The position numbers and the translations under genes were made by a program. Shown here one piece after another: positions 1-7,614 of a DNA stretch of 38,427 bases. Position 1 is the first letter of the stretch, and each line of letters starts with the position of its first letter. The stretch is from Streptomyces sp. S3(2020) (GTDB lineage: Bacteria > Actinomycetota > Actinomycetes > Streptomycetales > Streptomycetaceae). Location of the stretch: contig NZ_JABERD010000082.1 of NCBI RefSeq assembly GCF_013044505.1, positions 1-38,427 of the forward strand, read 5' to 3'. The notes beneath the pieces are model-generated. The model made no database searches. It was not told where the DNA came from and saw only the letters and a program-made list of their open reading frames with translations.

Positions 1-220
1 TGGCCGGGGTCTGCGGTTCCGGGAACGGGGCGGCACGCACGGGGGCCTTCGGCGCCGGCAGGGGCTCGGCGCTCATCGGCGCGGACGGCTCCGGGAACGG
101 GGCGACGCCGGTCGGGGCCTGCGGTTCCGGGAACGGAGTGACACGCACCGGGGCTTCCGGCGCCGGAGACGAGACGGCATCCATCGGGGCCCTCGGCGCC
201 GGCAGGGGCTCGGTGCTCAT
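1..220 (-). CDS. Partial gene: proline-rich repetitive N-terminus of an unidentified protein
   Basis: Only the first 73 codons lie in the window; the gene runs off the left edge. The ATG at 220 overlaps the TGA of the TPR-like gene (ATGA), which implies translational coupling and makes this the next member of the same operon. The visible part is low complexity, rich in Pro, Ala and Glu, with recurring motifs: EPLPAP appears twice and PFPEP three times. This looks like a disordered leader or linker before a folded domain that lies outside the window. A second in-frame ATG (at 76) begins the second copy of the repeat, so the start could be shorter, but the overlap favours 220. I cannot name the family. 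From context (a small peptide gene and a TPR-like protein just upstream) a peptide-modifying enzyme is possible, but that is inference. Confidence 0.6.
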   Translation of the reverse strand, partial: MSTEPLPAPRAPMDAVSSPAPEAPVRVTPFPEPQAPTGVAPFPEPSAPMSAEPLPAPKAPVRAAPFPEPQTPA

Positions 221-1530
221 CGGGCCGTCCGCATCCGTACGGCCAGCTCGTCCACGGCCCACTGGCGCAGCGGGGCGAGCCCGCCGTCGGTGCAGATGTC
301 GCGCAGCAGGATCAGTGGGGACAGCGCCTGCCGGTCGAGGGCGGCCGAGGCCACCAGGGCGCCGTGGGCCTGGTCCGGCTGTTCGAGGCGCAGGGAGCAG
401 CGGGCGGCCTGGCAGTGGGCGTAGGAGGCGTACGGTGCACCCAGCCCGGCAGCGGTGCGGTACGCCTCGCGCGCCTCGGCGACCCGGCTCTCCCCCATGA
501 GGAAGTCGGCCAGCCGTACATGCGCCTTGGGGTCGAGCGGGTCCCACTCGGTCATCCGCCGGTAGAACCGCTCCGCGCCCTCGATGTCCCCGCGGGCCTT
601 GGCCGAGCGGCCGGAGGTCTCCAGGACGGGGTGAACGTTCTCCAGCGCCAGGAGCCGGGCATCGGCGTCCGCGAGCGCCACGGCCTCCAGGGCGTACTTC
701 TCAGCCAGCTGGAGCTGTCGGTCCACCTCCGCGTGGTCGCCCTCGAAGAACGGTATGAAGGCCACTCCGCGCCAGTAGATGGAGGTGTGCAGCGGTTCCA
801 TCTCCGCGTCGGCCCGGTCGGCCACCGCGTCGGCGGCCGCCAGCCAGTGGCGCATGTCGGCCAGTGCCTTCTGCTTCTCGCCCTTGGCGCACAGCACGAT
901 CATGTGGGCGGCGGCCCCGTACCGTACGGCCGGATCGAACTCCTCGGTGCGGGCGATGGTCTCCATGACACCGCGGGCCCGCACGAACGCCGCGGCCGCG
1001 CCGCGGGCGTCCCCGGCGAGCTGTGCGTCGGCGTTGTGCCGGAAGTAGGCCAGCCGCAGGGCGTCCAGGTCGCGGCCGGTCGCCTCGGCGGGGACGAGGG
1101 CCGCGATGGTCCTCCAGAAGCCGAGTTTGGCCAGCGCGGTCACCAGACGGGACCGGTCGCGGGTGGACAGGCCGGACCAGTTCTCGGTCAGGGCGCACAG
1201 GTGCTGCCAGCGTGCCGACCTCAGGGGTACGGGCAGGTCGCGGGGGTCGTCCGGGTTGGGCAGGCCGGGCTTCTCGGTCCTCAGCGCCTGCCTCAGCAGT
1301 CCGAGCGAGGCGATCTGGTGGACGGGGACGGGCAGGTCCTCCGCGAGGCGGCGGCCGACGTCGGCGGTGCACCGGGCGTGCAGGGGGCCGCCGGGGCTCT
1401 CCAGGTCGAAGTAGGAGGCGAGGAGTTCACGTGACCGAGGGGCCGGTTCCGGTTCGAAGGTTCCCCTCGGCGGCTCCTGCATCGGGGGCAGGTGGCCGGC
1501 GCTTCCCTTGGTCCGCAGAAACTTCTCCAC
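217..1530 (-). CDS. TPR-like protein of a putative peptide operon
   Basis: A 437-residue soluble protein without signal peptide or membrane segments. It is alanine/leucine-rich and helical throughout. About residues 314-364 read as tetratricopeptide repeats (GDIEGAERFYRRMTEWDPLD, then a second helix pair with EAREAYRTAAGLG). The N-terminal 50 residues are proline-rich and charged. The start is GTG at 1530, with GGAGGA about 8 bases upstream. Its stop overlaps the ATG of the next gene (ATGA). It lies downstream of the 34-codon peptide gene and a strong hairpin, so part of its transcription probably reads through from the peptide promoter. TPR proteins commonly act as scaffolds; a role in binding a peptide or its enzyme is inferred only from context. 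I do not recognise the family. Confidence 0.75.
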   Translation of the reverse strand: MEKFLRTKGSAGHLPPMQEPPRGTFEPEPAPRSRELLASYFDLESPGGPLHARCTADVGRRLAEDLPVPVHQIASLGLLRQALRTEKPGLPNPDDPRDLPVPLRSARWQHLCALTENWSGLSTRDRSRLVTALAKLGFWRTIAALVPAEATGRDLDALRLAYFRHNADAQLAGDARGAAAAFVRARGVMETIARTEEFDPAVRYGAAAHMIVLCAKGEKQKALADMRHWLAAADAVADRADAEMEPLHTSIYWRGVAFIPFFEGDHAEVDRQLQLAEKYALEAVALADADARLLALENVHPVLETSGRSAKARGDIEGAERFYRRMTEWDPLDPKAHVRLADFLMGESRVAEAREAYRTAAGLGAPYASYAHCQAARCSLRLEQPDQAHGALVASAALDRQALSPLILLRDICTDGGLAPLRQWAVDELAVRMRTAR

Positions 1531-1559
1531 CGCCGGCTCCTCCGTCGTGGTCCTCTGTC

Positions 1560-1661
1560 GTCGATCGGGTTACGTTGATCGGTTTCGTTGATCGGGTGCA
1601 GTTCATGTTGATCGGGTGCAGTTGATGGGGTGCAGTTGATCGGTGTCGTTGATCAGCCGTC
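1560..1661. repeat. Degenerate tandem array of GTTGATCGGGTGCA-like units
   Basis: GTTGATC (or GTCGATC/GTTGATG) begins at 1560, 1574, 1587, 1607, 1621, 1635 and 1648, giving spacings of 14, 13, 20, 14, 14 and 13. The best units read GTTGATCGGGTGCA. The array sits in the untranslated stretch between the hairpin at 1689-1730 and the GTG start of the TPR-like gene. The strict spacing suggests slippage-type expansion or a multi-site binding element; nothing shows which. Confidence 0.7.
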
Positions 1662-1688
1662 GTGATCCGCCCGAAGTGGGCCACGAAG

Positions 1689-1730
1689 CGTGATGGCCGC
1701 AAAGGGAGTTCGCCCTTTGCGGCCATCGCG
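1689..1730 (-). terminator. Perfect hairpin between peptide gene and TPR gene
   Basis: A 15-bp perfect stem (1692-1706 with 1713-1727) with a 6-base loop, extendable to 18 bp by one G-T pair and two further pairs. It lies about 45 bases after the stop of the 34-codon peptide. There is no long T run on the minus strand, as is common for Streptomyces terminators. It probably terminates most transcripts or protects the 3' end, so that the peptide is made in excess over the downstream genes. Confidence 0.75.
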
Positions 1731-1774
1731 AGCCCGCCTGGTCGCCAGGAGGGCAGGTCGCCTGATGTCGGGGA

Positions 1775-1879
1775 TCAGACGGCCGGGGCGTAGTAGGCCA
1801 CGCCCGAGACCGTGAGACCGAACTCCTCGGCCAGCTCGTCCGTCTCGACCTCGACCTCGGTGATCTGCTCGGCGTTCAT
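1775..1879 (-). CDS. 34-residue putative RiPP-like precursor peptide
   Basis: Short ORF starting at ATG 1879 behind a near-ideal ribosome binding site (AGGAGG, 7 bases upstream). The N-terminal two thirds is strongly acidic (EVEVETDELAEE) like a recognition leader. The C-terminal tail GLTVSGVAYYAPAV is uncharged and contains a Tyr-Tyr pair, Thr, Ser and Pro, but no Cys. This acidic leader plus small neutral core, followed by a hairpin and then larger genes, is the usual layout of a ribosomally synthesised, modified peptide. Tyr-Tyr is a known cross-link target in some peptide families, but no modifying enzyme is fully visible here, so the class is unknown. It could also be a small structural or signalling peptide. 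Confidence 0.6.
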   Translation of the reverse strand: MNAEQITEVEVETDELAEEFGLTVSGVAYYAPAV

Positions 1880-1992
1880 GTCTGAACCTCCTGTTGTCGA
1901 CTGTGGCCCCTGTGGTTTCGGGGACAGGTCAAACGTAGGAGGGGCCTCTCGAAGATCCGCCGAGCATCGCTGGAGACCGCCTTGAGGGACGG

Positions 1993-2640
1993 TCAGACGG
2001 TGGTGACCGGCAGCACGTCGGGGGACAGCGCCGCCGCCCGTGCCGTGGCAGCCGTCATCCGGCGGCGGTGATGGCGGCGGCACAGGACCTCGTAGCCGAT
2101 CGCTTCCGCCTGGTTGACGTCCCCCACGACCACCTGGGCGCCTTCCACCACCATCTCGCCCCCTATCGTGCGGGCGTTGTGCGTGGCGCGGGCGCCGCAC
2201 CAGCAGAGGGCCTCGACCTGCAACACCTCTACGCGGTCGGCCAGTTCGACCAGGCGCTGGGAGCCCGGGAACAACTTGGAGCGGAAGTCCGTCGTGATGC
2301 CGAAGGCGTAGACGTCCAGGCCCAGGTCGTCGACGACGCGGGCGAGTTGGTCGATCTGCCCGGGCGCCAGGAACTGGGCCTCGTCGGCGATGACGTAGTC
2401 CGCGCGACCGCCCTGGGAGAGGTGGTCGACCAGGTAGGCGTACAGGTCCTGGCCGTCCTCGACCTCCACGGCGTCCGTGACCAGGCCGAGGCGGGAGGAG
2501 AGTTTGCCCTCGCCCGCGCGGTCGTCCCGGGTGAAGATCACGCCCTGGAGGCCGCGCGCGGAGCGGTTGTGCTCGATCTGGAGAGCCAGGGTCGACTTCC
2601 CGCAGTCCATGGTTCCGGAGAAGAACACCAGCTCGGGCAT
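1993..2640 (-). CDS. tdk: Thymidine kinase
   Basis: Phosphorylates thymidine to dTMP in the pyrimidine salvage pathway, in the cytoplasm. The 215-residue product has the type II thymidine kinase layout: P-loop GTMDCGKST near the N-terminus, the DEAQF motif (Walker B plus base) around residue 90, and a C-terminal zinc lasso with CWCGA and a later CRRH. The length fits the family. I prefer ATG 2640, which places the family's N-terminus just before the P-loop strand (MPELVFFSG). An in-frame TTG at 2664 would add eight residues but has no obvious ribosome binding site. It follows the phosphodiesterase gene by 46 bases on the same strand and may be cotranscribed with it. Confidence 0.95.
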   Translation of the reverse strand: MPELVFFSGTMDCGKSTLALQIEHNRSARGLQGVIFTRDDRAGEGKLSSRLGLVTDAVEVEDGQDLYAYLVDHLSQGGRADYVIADEAQFLAPGQIDQLARVVDDLGLDVYAFGITTDFRSKLFPGSQRLVELADRVEVLQVEALCWCGARATHNARTIGGEMVVEGAQVVVGDVNQAEAIGYEVLCRRHHRRRMTAATARAAALSPDVLPVTTV

Positions 2641-2686
2641 GGGGAGTTGAGCACCTTTCGGCAAGACAGGACGGCGGAGGGAGGCT

Positions 2687-3934
2687 TCAGGAGCGTACTT
2701 CGAGCAGCGGCACCAGCTGCTCCGCAGGGGTCATCGAACCGTGGTTGCCGACCATCGCCGACTCCTTGGGCTCGCGCTCGGACGCGATGATCAGGACGTC
2801 GTCGCGCGCGGCCGCGACCACGTCGCCGAGGCGCGCGTACACCCGGTCGTCGACCTGTGGGCCGAACCAGCCCGCCGCGATCGCCTCGTCCCGGGAGGCC
2901 ACCCAGAACTGCTCGCCGAGCACCTCGCGCCAGCAGGTCAGGACGTCGTGCTCGGCGCCCGGCACCGCGTAGACATGGCGGGCCCGGCCCTCGCCGCCCA
3001 GCAGGGCGACCCCGGCACGCAGCTCCCAGTCCTCGTCGAAGTCGATGCGGTGCTGCTCGTCGAAGGGGATGTCGACCATGCCGTGGTCGGCGGTGACGTA
3101 GAGCGCGCTGCGCGGCGGGAGCTGTTCCGCGAGGCGCTGCACCAGCCGGTCCACGTGCATGAGCTGGCCGCGCCAGGTGTCGGAGTCGACGCCGAAGCGG
3201 TGGCCCGCGCCGTCGAGTTCGGCGTAGTACGTGTAGACGAGCGAGCGGTCACCGGCGGCCAGCTGCTCCGCCGCGAGGTCCATACGGTCCTCGCCCGCCA
3301 GCCGGCCGAGGAACTTCCCCCCGCTCAGCGCGACCTTCGTCAGCGGGGTGTTCTCGAAGGTCGGTGAGGACACCTGCGCCGCGTGCACGCCCGCGTCGTG
3401 GGCGAGCTGGAAGATCGTGGGGTACGGCTGCCACACGCGCGGCGAGGTCCACGGCTGCCAGCGCAGCTGGTTCATCAGCGCGCCGGTGCCGGGGTCGCGC
3501 ACGGTGTAGCCGGGCAGTCCGTGGGCGCCCGGGGGCAGGCCGGTGCCGACCGAGGCGAGGGAGGTCGCCGTGGTCGCGGGGTAGCCGGCGGTCAGCGGGC
3601 GGCCGGTGCCGCCGCGTGAGCTCGCGAGCAGCGAGGCCAGGAAGGGCGCCTCGTCCGGGTGCGCCTTCAGCTGCTCCCAGCCCAGACCGTCGATCAGGAA
3701 CACGCAGTTCCGGTCGGCCGGGGTCAGCTCGGTGATCGTGGCGGTCGTGCCGGGTACGTCCATGCCGGCGGCCAGCGTGGGCAGCAGGTCGGCGAGGGAG
3801 CCGCTGCCGTACTCGGGCAGCGGGGCGGAGTCGACGGCCAGTGGTTCGGGGTAGGGCTCCCAGGCGGTGGAGTCAGGAAGGGCGGACGCGGAGCGCCCTC
3901 CGTCATGGGCGGCGGGGGGAGACGGGTGGGACAT
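2687..3934 (-). CDS. Alkaline phosphatase superfamily nucleotide pyrophosphatase/phosphodiesterase
   Basis: A 415-residue zinc-type phosphodiesterase of the NPP-like branch of the alkaline phosphatase superfamily. Visible metal and catalytic motifs in order: LIDGLGW (first Asp), GYPATTATS (Thr nucleophile region), ELDGAGHRFG (Asp/His ligands), TADHGMVD (Asp-His) and NHGSM (last His). There is no signal peptide or membrane segment, so it is probably cytoplasmic; the N-terminal 40 residues are proline-rich and poorly conserved in appearance. Its ATG shares a base with the TGA of the DUF5998 gene (TGATG), so the two are translationally coupled. Its physiological substrate cannot be read from the sequence. 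Confidence 0.85.
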   Translation of the reverse strand: MSHPSPPAAHDGGRSASALPDSTAWEPYPEPLAVDSAPLPEYGSGSLADLLPTLAAGMDVPGTTATITELTPADRNCVFLIDGLGWEQLKAHPDEAPFLASLLASSRGGTGRPLTAGYPATTATSLASVGTGLPPGAHGLPGYTVRDPGTGALMNQLRWQPWTSPRVWQPYPTIFQLAHDAGVHAAQVSSPTFENTPLTKVALSGGKFLGRLAGEDRMDLAAEQLAAGDRSLVYTYYAELDGAGHRFGVDSDTWRGQLMHVDRLVQRLAEQLPPRSALYVTADHGMVDIPFDEQHRIDFDEDWELRAGVALLGGEGRARHVYAVPGAEHDVLTCWREVLGEQFWVASRDEAIAAGWFGPQVDDRVYARLGDVVAAARDDVLIIASEREPKESAMVGNHGSMTPAEQLVPLLEVRS

Positions 3935-4521
3935 CAGCGGGTGACGTCCGCGGTCGCCTCGGAGAGGGACTGGGCGAAGGCGAGGGTCTGGCGGACCGTC
4001 TCGGGGCCGTCCCCGGCCTCGCTGACGCGCAGGCTGAGGTCGTCGGCGGTCGAGTTGCCCGTGTAGCCGTGGTCGGCCTCGCAGTTGGGGTCGCCGCAGG
4101 CGGCCGGCTCCAGGTCGATCCGGGAGACGGCGCCCCAGCCGATGGTCAGCACGACCTCGCGGGGCAGGGTGCCCGGCTGGTACTGCTCCGGGTTGGCGAC
4201 CACCCGGCTGAGGACGACGGACGAGATCCGGCCAAGCTTCACGGACTCCGTGGACGTCGTGGCGTACGGCGTCGGGGAGGTGCTGTCTGCGGCCTGTTCG
4301 TCGGTGTGGCTGACGATGAAGCGGTTGCCGGTGAGGACGAGCACGGTCACGTGCCGCCGCACCTCGTTCTGGTCGAACGTCGTCTCCTGGTGGACCAGGT
4401 ACGACCGGATGGCGTCGCCGCCCACGGCGGCCTCCACCGCCTCGGCCACGAGGGCCGGGTAGTAGCCGCTGCGTTCGATCGCCGCTCGCAGCCCCTGGGT
4501 CGTCGTACTGGTCTTGGCCAT
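3934..4521 (-). CDS. DUF5998 family protein
   Basis: A 195-residue conserved actinobacterial protein of unknown function. It begins MAKTSTTTQGLRAAIERSGYYP, the recognisable start of this family. A CGDPNCEADHGYTGN segment near residue 145 carries two Cys, a His and acidic residues and could bind a metal; that is inference. There is no transmembrane segment or signal peptide. I chose ATG 4521 over the upstream in-frame ATG at 4545 because conserved sequence begins there. It is coupled to the phosphodiesterase by a one-base stop/start overlap, which suggests a shared function, but neither gene's role is known. Confidence 0.85.
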   Translation of the reverse strand: MAKTSTTTQGLRAAIERSGYYPALVAEAVEAAVGGDAIRSYLVHQETTFDQNEVRRHVTVLVLTGNRFIVSHTDEQAADSTSPTPYATTSTESVKLGRISSVVLSRVVANPEQYQPGTLPREVVLTIGWGAVSRIDLEPAACGDPNCEADHGYTGNSTADDLSLRVSEAGDGPETVRQTLAFAQSLSEATADVTR

Positions 4522-4574
4522 GACCCCCATCCTACGGGGGACCACTGACTGCGAGGCACCGCTCAGAGGTGTTC

Positions 4575-7415
4575 TCAGTACGCGGGCAGCGTCCGCGGGC
4601 CGAGGTCGTCGCGGGCGGGCGGGGGTGCGAGGCGCACGGACGCGCCGAGGACGCTCAGGCCGTGCGGGGCGACGACGACCGGCTCCAGGGTCACCGCGAC
4701 GACCTCGGGGTGGTCGTCGACGAGGCGGGACACCCTCAGCAGCAGCTCCTCCAGGGCCTCCGTGTCGACCGGCGCCGAGCCTCTCCAGCCGAACAGGAGG
4801 GGTGCCGTCCGGATGGAGCGGACCAGAGAGGTCGCCTCGCGGTCGGTGACCGGAATCAGCCGGTGGGCGACATCGCCGAGCAGCTGCGAGGCGGCCCCGG
4901 CGAGCCCGAAGGAGAGCACGGCGCCTGCCGCGGGGTCGATGACGGCCCGTACGACGGTGTCCACGCCGCGTGGCGCCATCCGCTGCACGACCGGACGCAG
5001 CTCCTCGGGCGCTCCGAACAGCTCGGTCAACTCGGTGTAGGCCCGACGCAGTTGTTCCTCATCGGCGAGATCGAGCCGTACGCCGCCCAGGTCGGCGCGG
5101 TGCCTGAGGTGCGGGGCGGTGGCCTTGAGGGCGACGGGGTAGCCGAGGGTGCGGGCGGCCGCGGCCGCGTCGTCGGGGGTGGGTGCGGGCAGGGCCCGGT
5201 GGACCTGGACGCCGTACGTGCCGAGGAGCTCGCAGGTCTCGTCGGTGCCGAGGGTCAGGCCCTGCCCGCGCGAGAGGAGTCCCTCGATCAGGTCGGCGGC
5301 ACCTCGCTCGTCGATGGCCGCGTCGATGGACTCGGGCACCTTGCCGGGCTCGGCGGCGTCGCGTCGCCACTGGGCGTACTTCACGGCTTCGCCGAGGGCG
5401 CGGACGGCTCGCTCGGCGGCGGGGTAGGCGGGGATGAGGCGGGAGCAGTTCTGGGGTGTCTCCTGGGGGGCCTTGGCGGCGAGGCGGTCCAGGGCACGGA
5501 AGGGGTGGGAGGCGCTCGGCACGGCGGCCTGCGGTGCCGTGCTGGTCGCGGCGGACAGCGCCTCCGCGAGTCCGCCCAGTTCGACATGGACGACCAGCAC
5601 CGGCTTGCCCGGCACCTGCTCGGCCGCCGAGCTGAGCGCCTCGGCGAGCGCCGCGTCCCCCGCGGAGCCCTCCCCCACGGCGGGTATCGCGGTCACGATC
5701 ACGGCGTCGCAGGTGTCGTCCGCCAGCGCGCGCGACAGGGCCCGGTGGAAGTCCGCGGGCGAGGCGGCCGTCGTCAGGTCCAGCGGGGTCAGCGGCCTGA
5801 GCCCCTCGGAGAGGCAGGCGTCGTAGGTCAGCAGGCCCAGCGACTCGGAGTTGCCGAGGATCGCCACGCGCGCGCCGCCCGGGAGGGGCTGCCGGGCGAG
5901 CAGCAGGCCGGTGTCGACGAGCTCGGTGATCGTGTTGACACGGATCACGCCGGCCTGCCTGAGCAGGGCGGACACCGTCGAGTACGGCAGCCGGGTGGCC
6001 CGTACGGCATGTCCCTGGGGGGCGGAGCCGGAGCCCTGGACGACGACCAGCGGCTTGGCGGCCGCGGTGCGGCGGGCGAGGCGGGTGAACTTGCGCGGGT
6101 TGCCGATGGACTCCAGGTACATGAGGACGACGTCGGTGTCCGGGTCGTCGTACCAGTACTGGAGGACGTCGTTGCCGGACACGTCCGCGCGGTTGCCGGA
6201 GGAGACGAACGTCGACACCCCCGTCACGCCGGTGACGCCGCCCCCGCGCCGGTGCAGCCGGGACAGCAGGGCGATGCCGATGGCGCCGGACTGGGCGAAC
6301 AGACCGATGCGGCCGGGGCGGGGCGTCTCGTTGGCCAGCGAGGCGTTCAGCCGCACGTCGGGGTTGGTGTTGATGATGCCGAAGGCGTTGGGCCCGATGA
6401 TCCGCATGCCGTACGCGCGCGCGTGCCGTACGAGTTCGCGCTGCCGTTCGCGTCCCTCGGGGCCGCTCTCGGCGTACCCGGCGGAGATCACCACGAGTCC
6501 CTGCACGCCGTGCTCGCCGCATTCGGTGACGACCTGGGGGACGTGCTCTGCGGGCACGGCGACGACCGCGAGGTCGACGGGACCCTCGATGTCACGCACC
6601 GAGCGGTACGCGGGAACCCCGTCGAGCCCCTTGTCGGGGAAGTCATCGGGGAAGGCGTGGGCGAAGGCCTTGTTCACGGCGTACAGCCGGCCCGTGAAGC
6701 CGGCGTCGCGGATGTTGTCGAGGATGCTGCGGCCCACGCCTCCAGGGGTGCGGCCGACGCCGATCACGGCGACCGAACCGGGCGTCAGCAGCCGCTGCAC
6801 CGACCTCGCCTCGGCGCGCTGCTCGCGCGCGTACTGCACGGCGAGGGAGCGGTCGGTGGGTTCGAGGTCGAACTCCAGCCGGACGACGCCGTCCTCGAAG
6901 CTGCGCTTCTGGGTGTACCCGGCGTCCCGGAACACCTTGATCATCTTGTTGTTGGCGGGCAGCACCTCGGCGGCGAAGCGGCGGATGCCGCGCTCACGGG
7001 CGACGGCACCGATGTGTTCGAGGAGGGCGGAGGCGACGCCCCGGCCCTGGTGGGCGTCCTGCACCAGGAAGGCGACCTCGGCCTCGTCGGCCGGTGCGGA
7101 CGCGGGCATTCCATCGGCGCCGATGCGGTCGTAGCGTACGGTGGCGATGAACTCACCGCCGACCGTGGCGGCGAGTCCCACCCGGTCCACGAAGTCGTGG
7201 TGCGTGAAGCGGTGGACGTCCTTGGCGGACAGGCGAGGGTAGGGCGCGAAGAAGCGGTAGTACTTCGACTCGTCCGACACCTGCTCGTAGAAGCTGACCA
7301 GGCGCTCGGCGTCATCAACGGTGATGGGGCGGATGCGCGCGGTGCCGCCGTCGCGCAGCACCACGTCGGCTTCCCAGTGCGCGGGGTACTCGTGCCGGTC
7401 CGGCGAGGTCTGCAT
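4575..7415 (-). CDS. GNAT acetyltransferase fused to NDP-forming acyl-CoA synthetase-like domain (Pat-type)
   Basis: About 946 residues. An N-terminal GNAT domain (residues ~15-175, acetyl-CoA loop QGRGVA near 123) precedes a CoA-binding Rossmann domain (from ~208, GSVAVIGVGRTPGGVGRSI), a succinyl-CoA-ligase-like region and a C-terminal ATP-grasp domain. Proteins of this design acetylate lysines, classically inactivating acetyl-CoA synthetase. The usual SHTG motif with the phosphorylated histidine of active NDP-forming ligases is not visible at the expected place (GSGSAPQGHAVRATRLP), so the ligase part is probably a sensor rather than an enzyme. Start: ATG 7415, just before the conserved GNAT region; the frame is open to 7526 but the extension looks non-coding. 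It is divergent from ptsH. Confidence 0.88.
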   Translation of the reverse strand: MQTSPDRHEYPAHWEADVVLRDGGTARIRPITVDDAERLVSFYEQVSDESKYYRFFAPYPRLSAKDVHRFTHHDFVDRVGLAATVGGEFIATVRYDRIGADGMPASAPADEAEVAFLVQDAHQGRGVASALLEHIGAVARERGIRRFAAEVLPANNKMIKVFRDAGYTQKRSFEDGVVRLEFDLEPTDRSLAVQYAREQRAEARSVQRLLTPGSVAVIGVGRTPGGVGRSILDNIRDAGFTGRLYAVNKAFAHAFPDDFPDKGLDGVPAYRSVRDIEGPVDLAVVAVPAEHVPQVVTECGEHGVQGLVVISAGYAESGPEGRERQRELVRHARAYGMRIIGPNAFGIINTNPDVRLNASLANETPRPGRIGLFAQSGAIGIALLSRLHRRGGGVTGVTGVSTFVSSGNRADVSGNDVLQYWYDDPDTDVVLMYLESIGNPRKFTRLARRTAAAKPLVVVQGSGSAPQGHAVRATRLPYSTVSALLRQAGVIRVNTITELVDTGLLLARQPLPGGARVAILGNSESLGLLTYDACLSEGLRPLTPLDLTTAASPADFHRALSRALADDTCDAVIVTAIPAVGEGSAGDAALAEALSSAAEQVPGKPVLVVHVELGGLAEALSAATSTAPQAAVPSASHPFRALDRLAAKAPQETPQNCSRLIPAYPAAERAVRALGEAVKYAQWRRDAAEPGKVPESIDAAIDERGAADLIEGLLSRGQGLTLGTDETCELLGTYGVQVHRALPAPTPDDAAAAARTLGYPVALKATAPHLRHRADLGGVRLDLADEEQLRRAYTELTELFGAPEELRPVVQRMAPRGVDTVVRAVIDPAAGAVLSFGLAGAASQLLGDVAHRLIPVTDREATSLVRSIRTAPLLFGWRGSAPVDTEALEELLLRVSRLVDDHPEVVAVTLEPVVVAPHGLSVLGASVRLAPPPARDDLGPRTLPAY

Positions 7416-7559
7416 GGGCCCCAGATTACGGCTCGCGTACGACAACAGCGCGAGGCAGTCTGTGGAGAACACAAGAGGATCGCTCAAGGACGGAAGTCGG
7501 ACCGAGGCCGCGGTCCGACGACTCACCCCGGACGGGACGCAGGACCGATCCGGAGACGC

Positions 7560-7587
7560 TTCACGTTGTGGGAAACTGGTCTAGACA
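7560..7587 (+). promoter_or_regulatory. Candidate ptsH promoter
   Basis: TTCACG at 7560-7565 and TAGACA at 7582-7587, separated by 16 bases, resemble the -35/-10 of a principal-sigma promoter. Transcription would begin about 20 bases before the ptsH ATG. The -10 lies inside the DasR-like site, so binding there would block initiation. Assigned by eye only. Confidence 0.45.
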
Positions 7588-7590
7588 ACC
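7575..7590 (+). promoter_or_regulatory. DasR-responsive element (dre-like) before ptsH
   Basis: ACTGGTCTAGACAACC closely matches the palindromic DasR operator (ACTGGTCTAGACCAGT-type). DasR is the GntR repressor released by glucosamine-6-phosphate, and pts genes are established DasR targets in Streptomyces. The site lies 25 bases upstream of the ptsH start codon. Confidence 0.75.
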
Positions 7591-7614
7591 CTGAACACCG
7601 AAGGGCAGCATCAC

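Noticed and set aside
1427..1726. Minus-strand ORF beginning within the hairpin after the peptide gene
   Set aside because: It starts inside the stem of the hairpin, has no ribosome binding site, and its product is repeat-derived.
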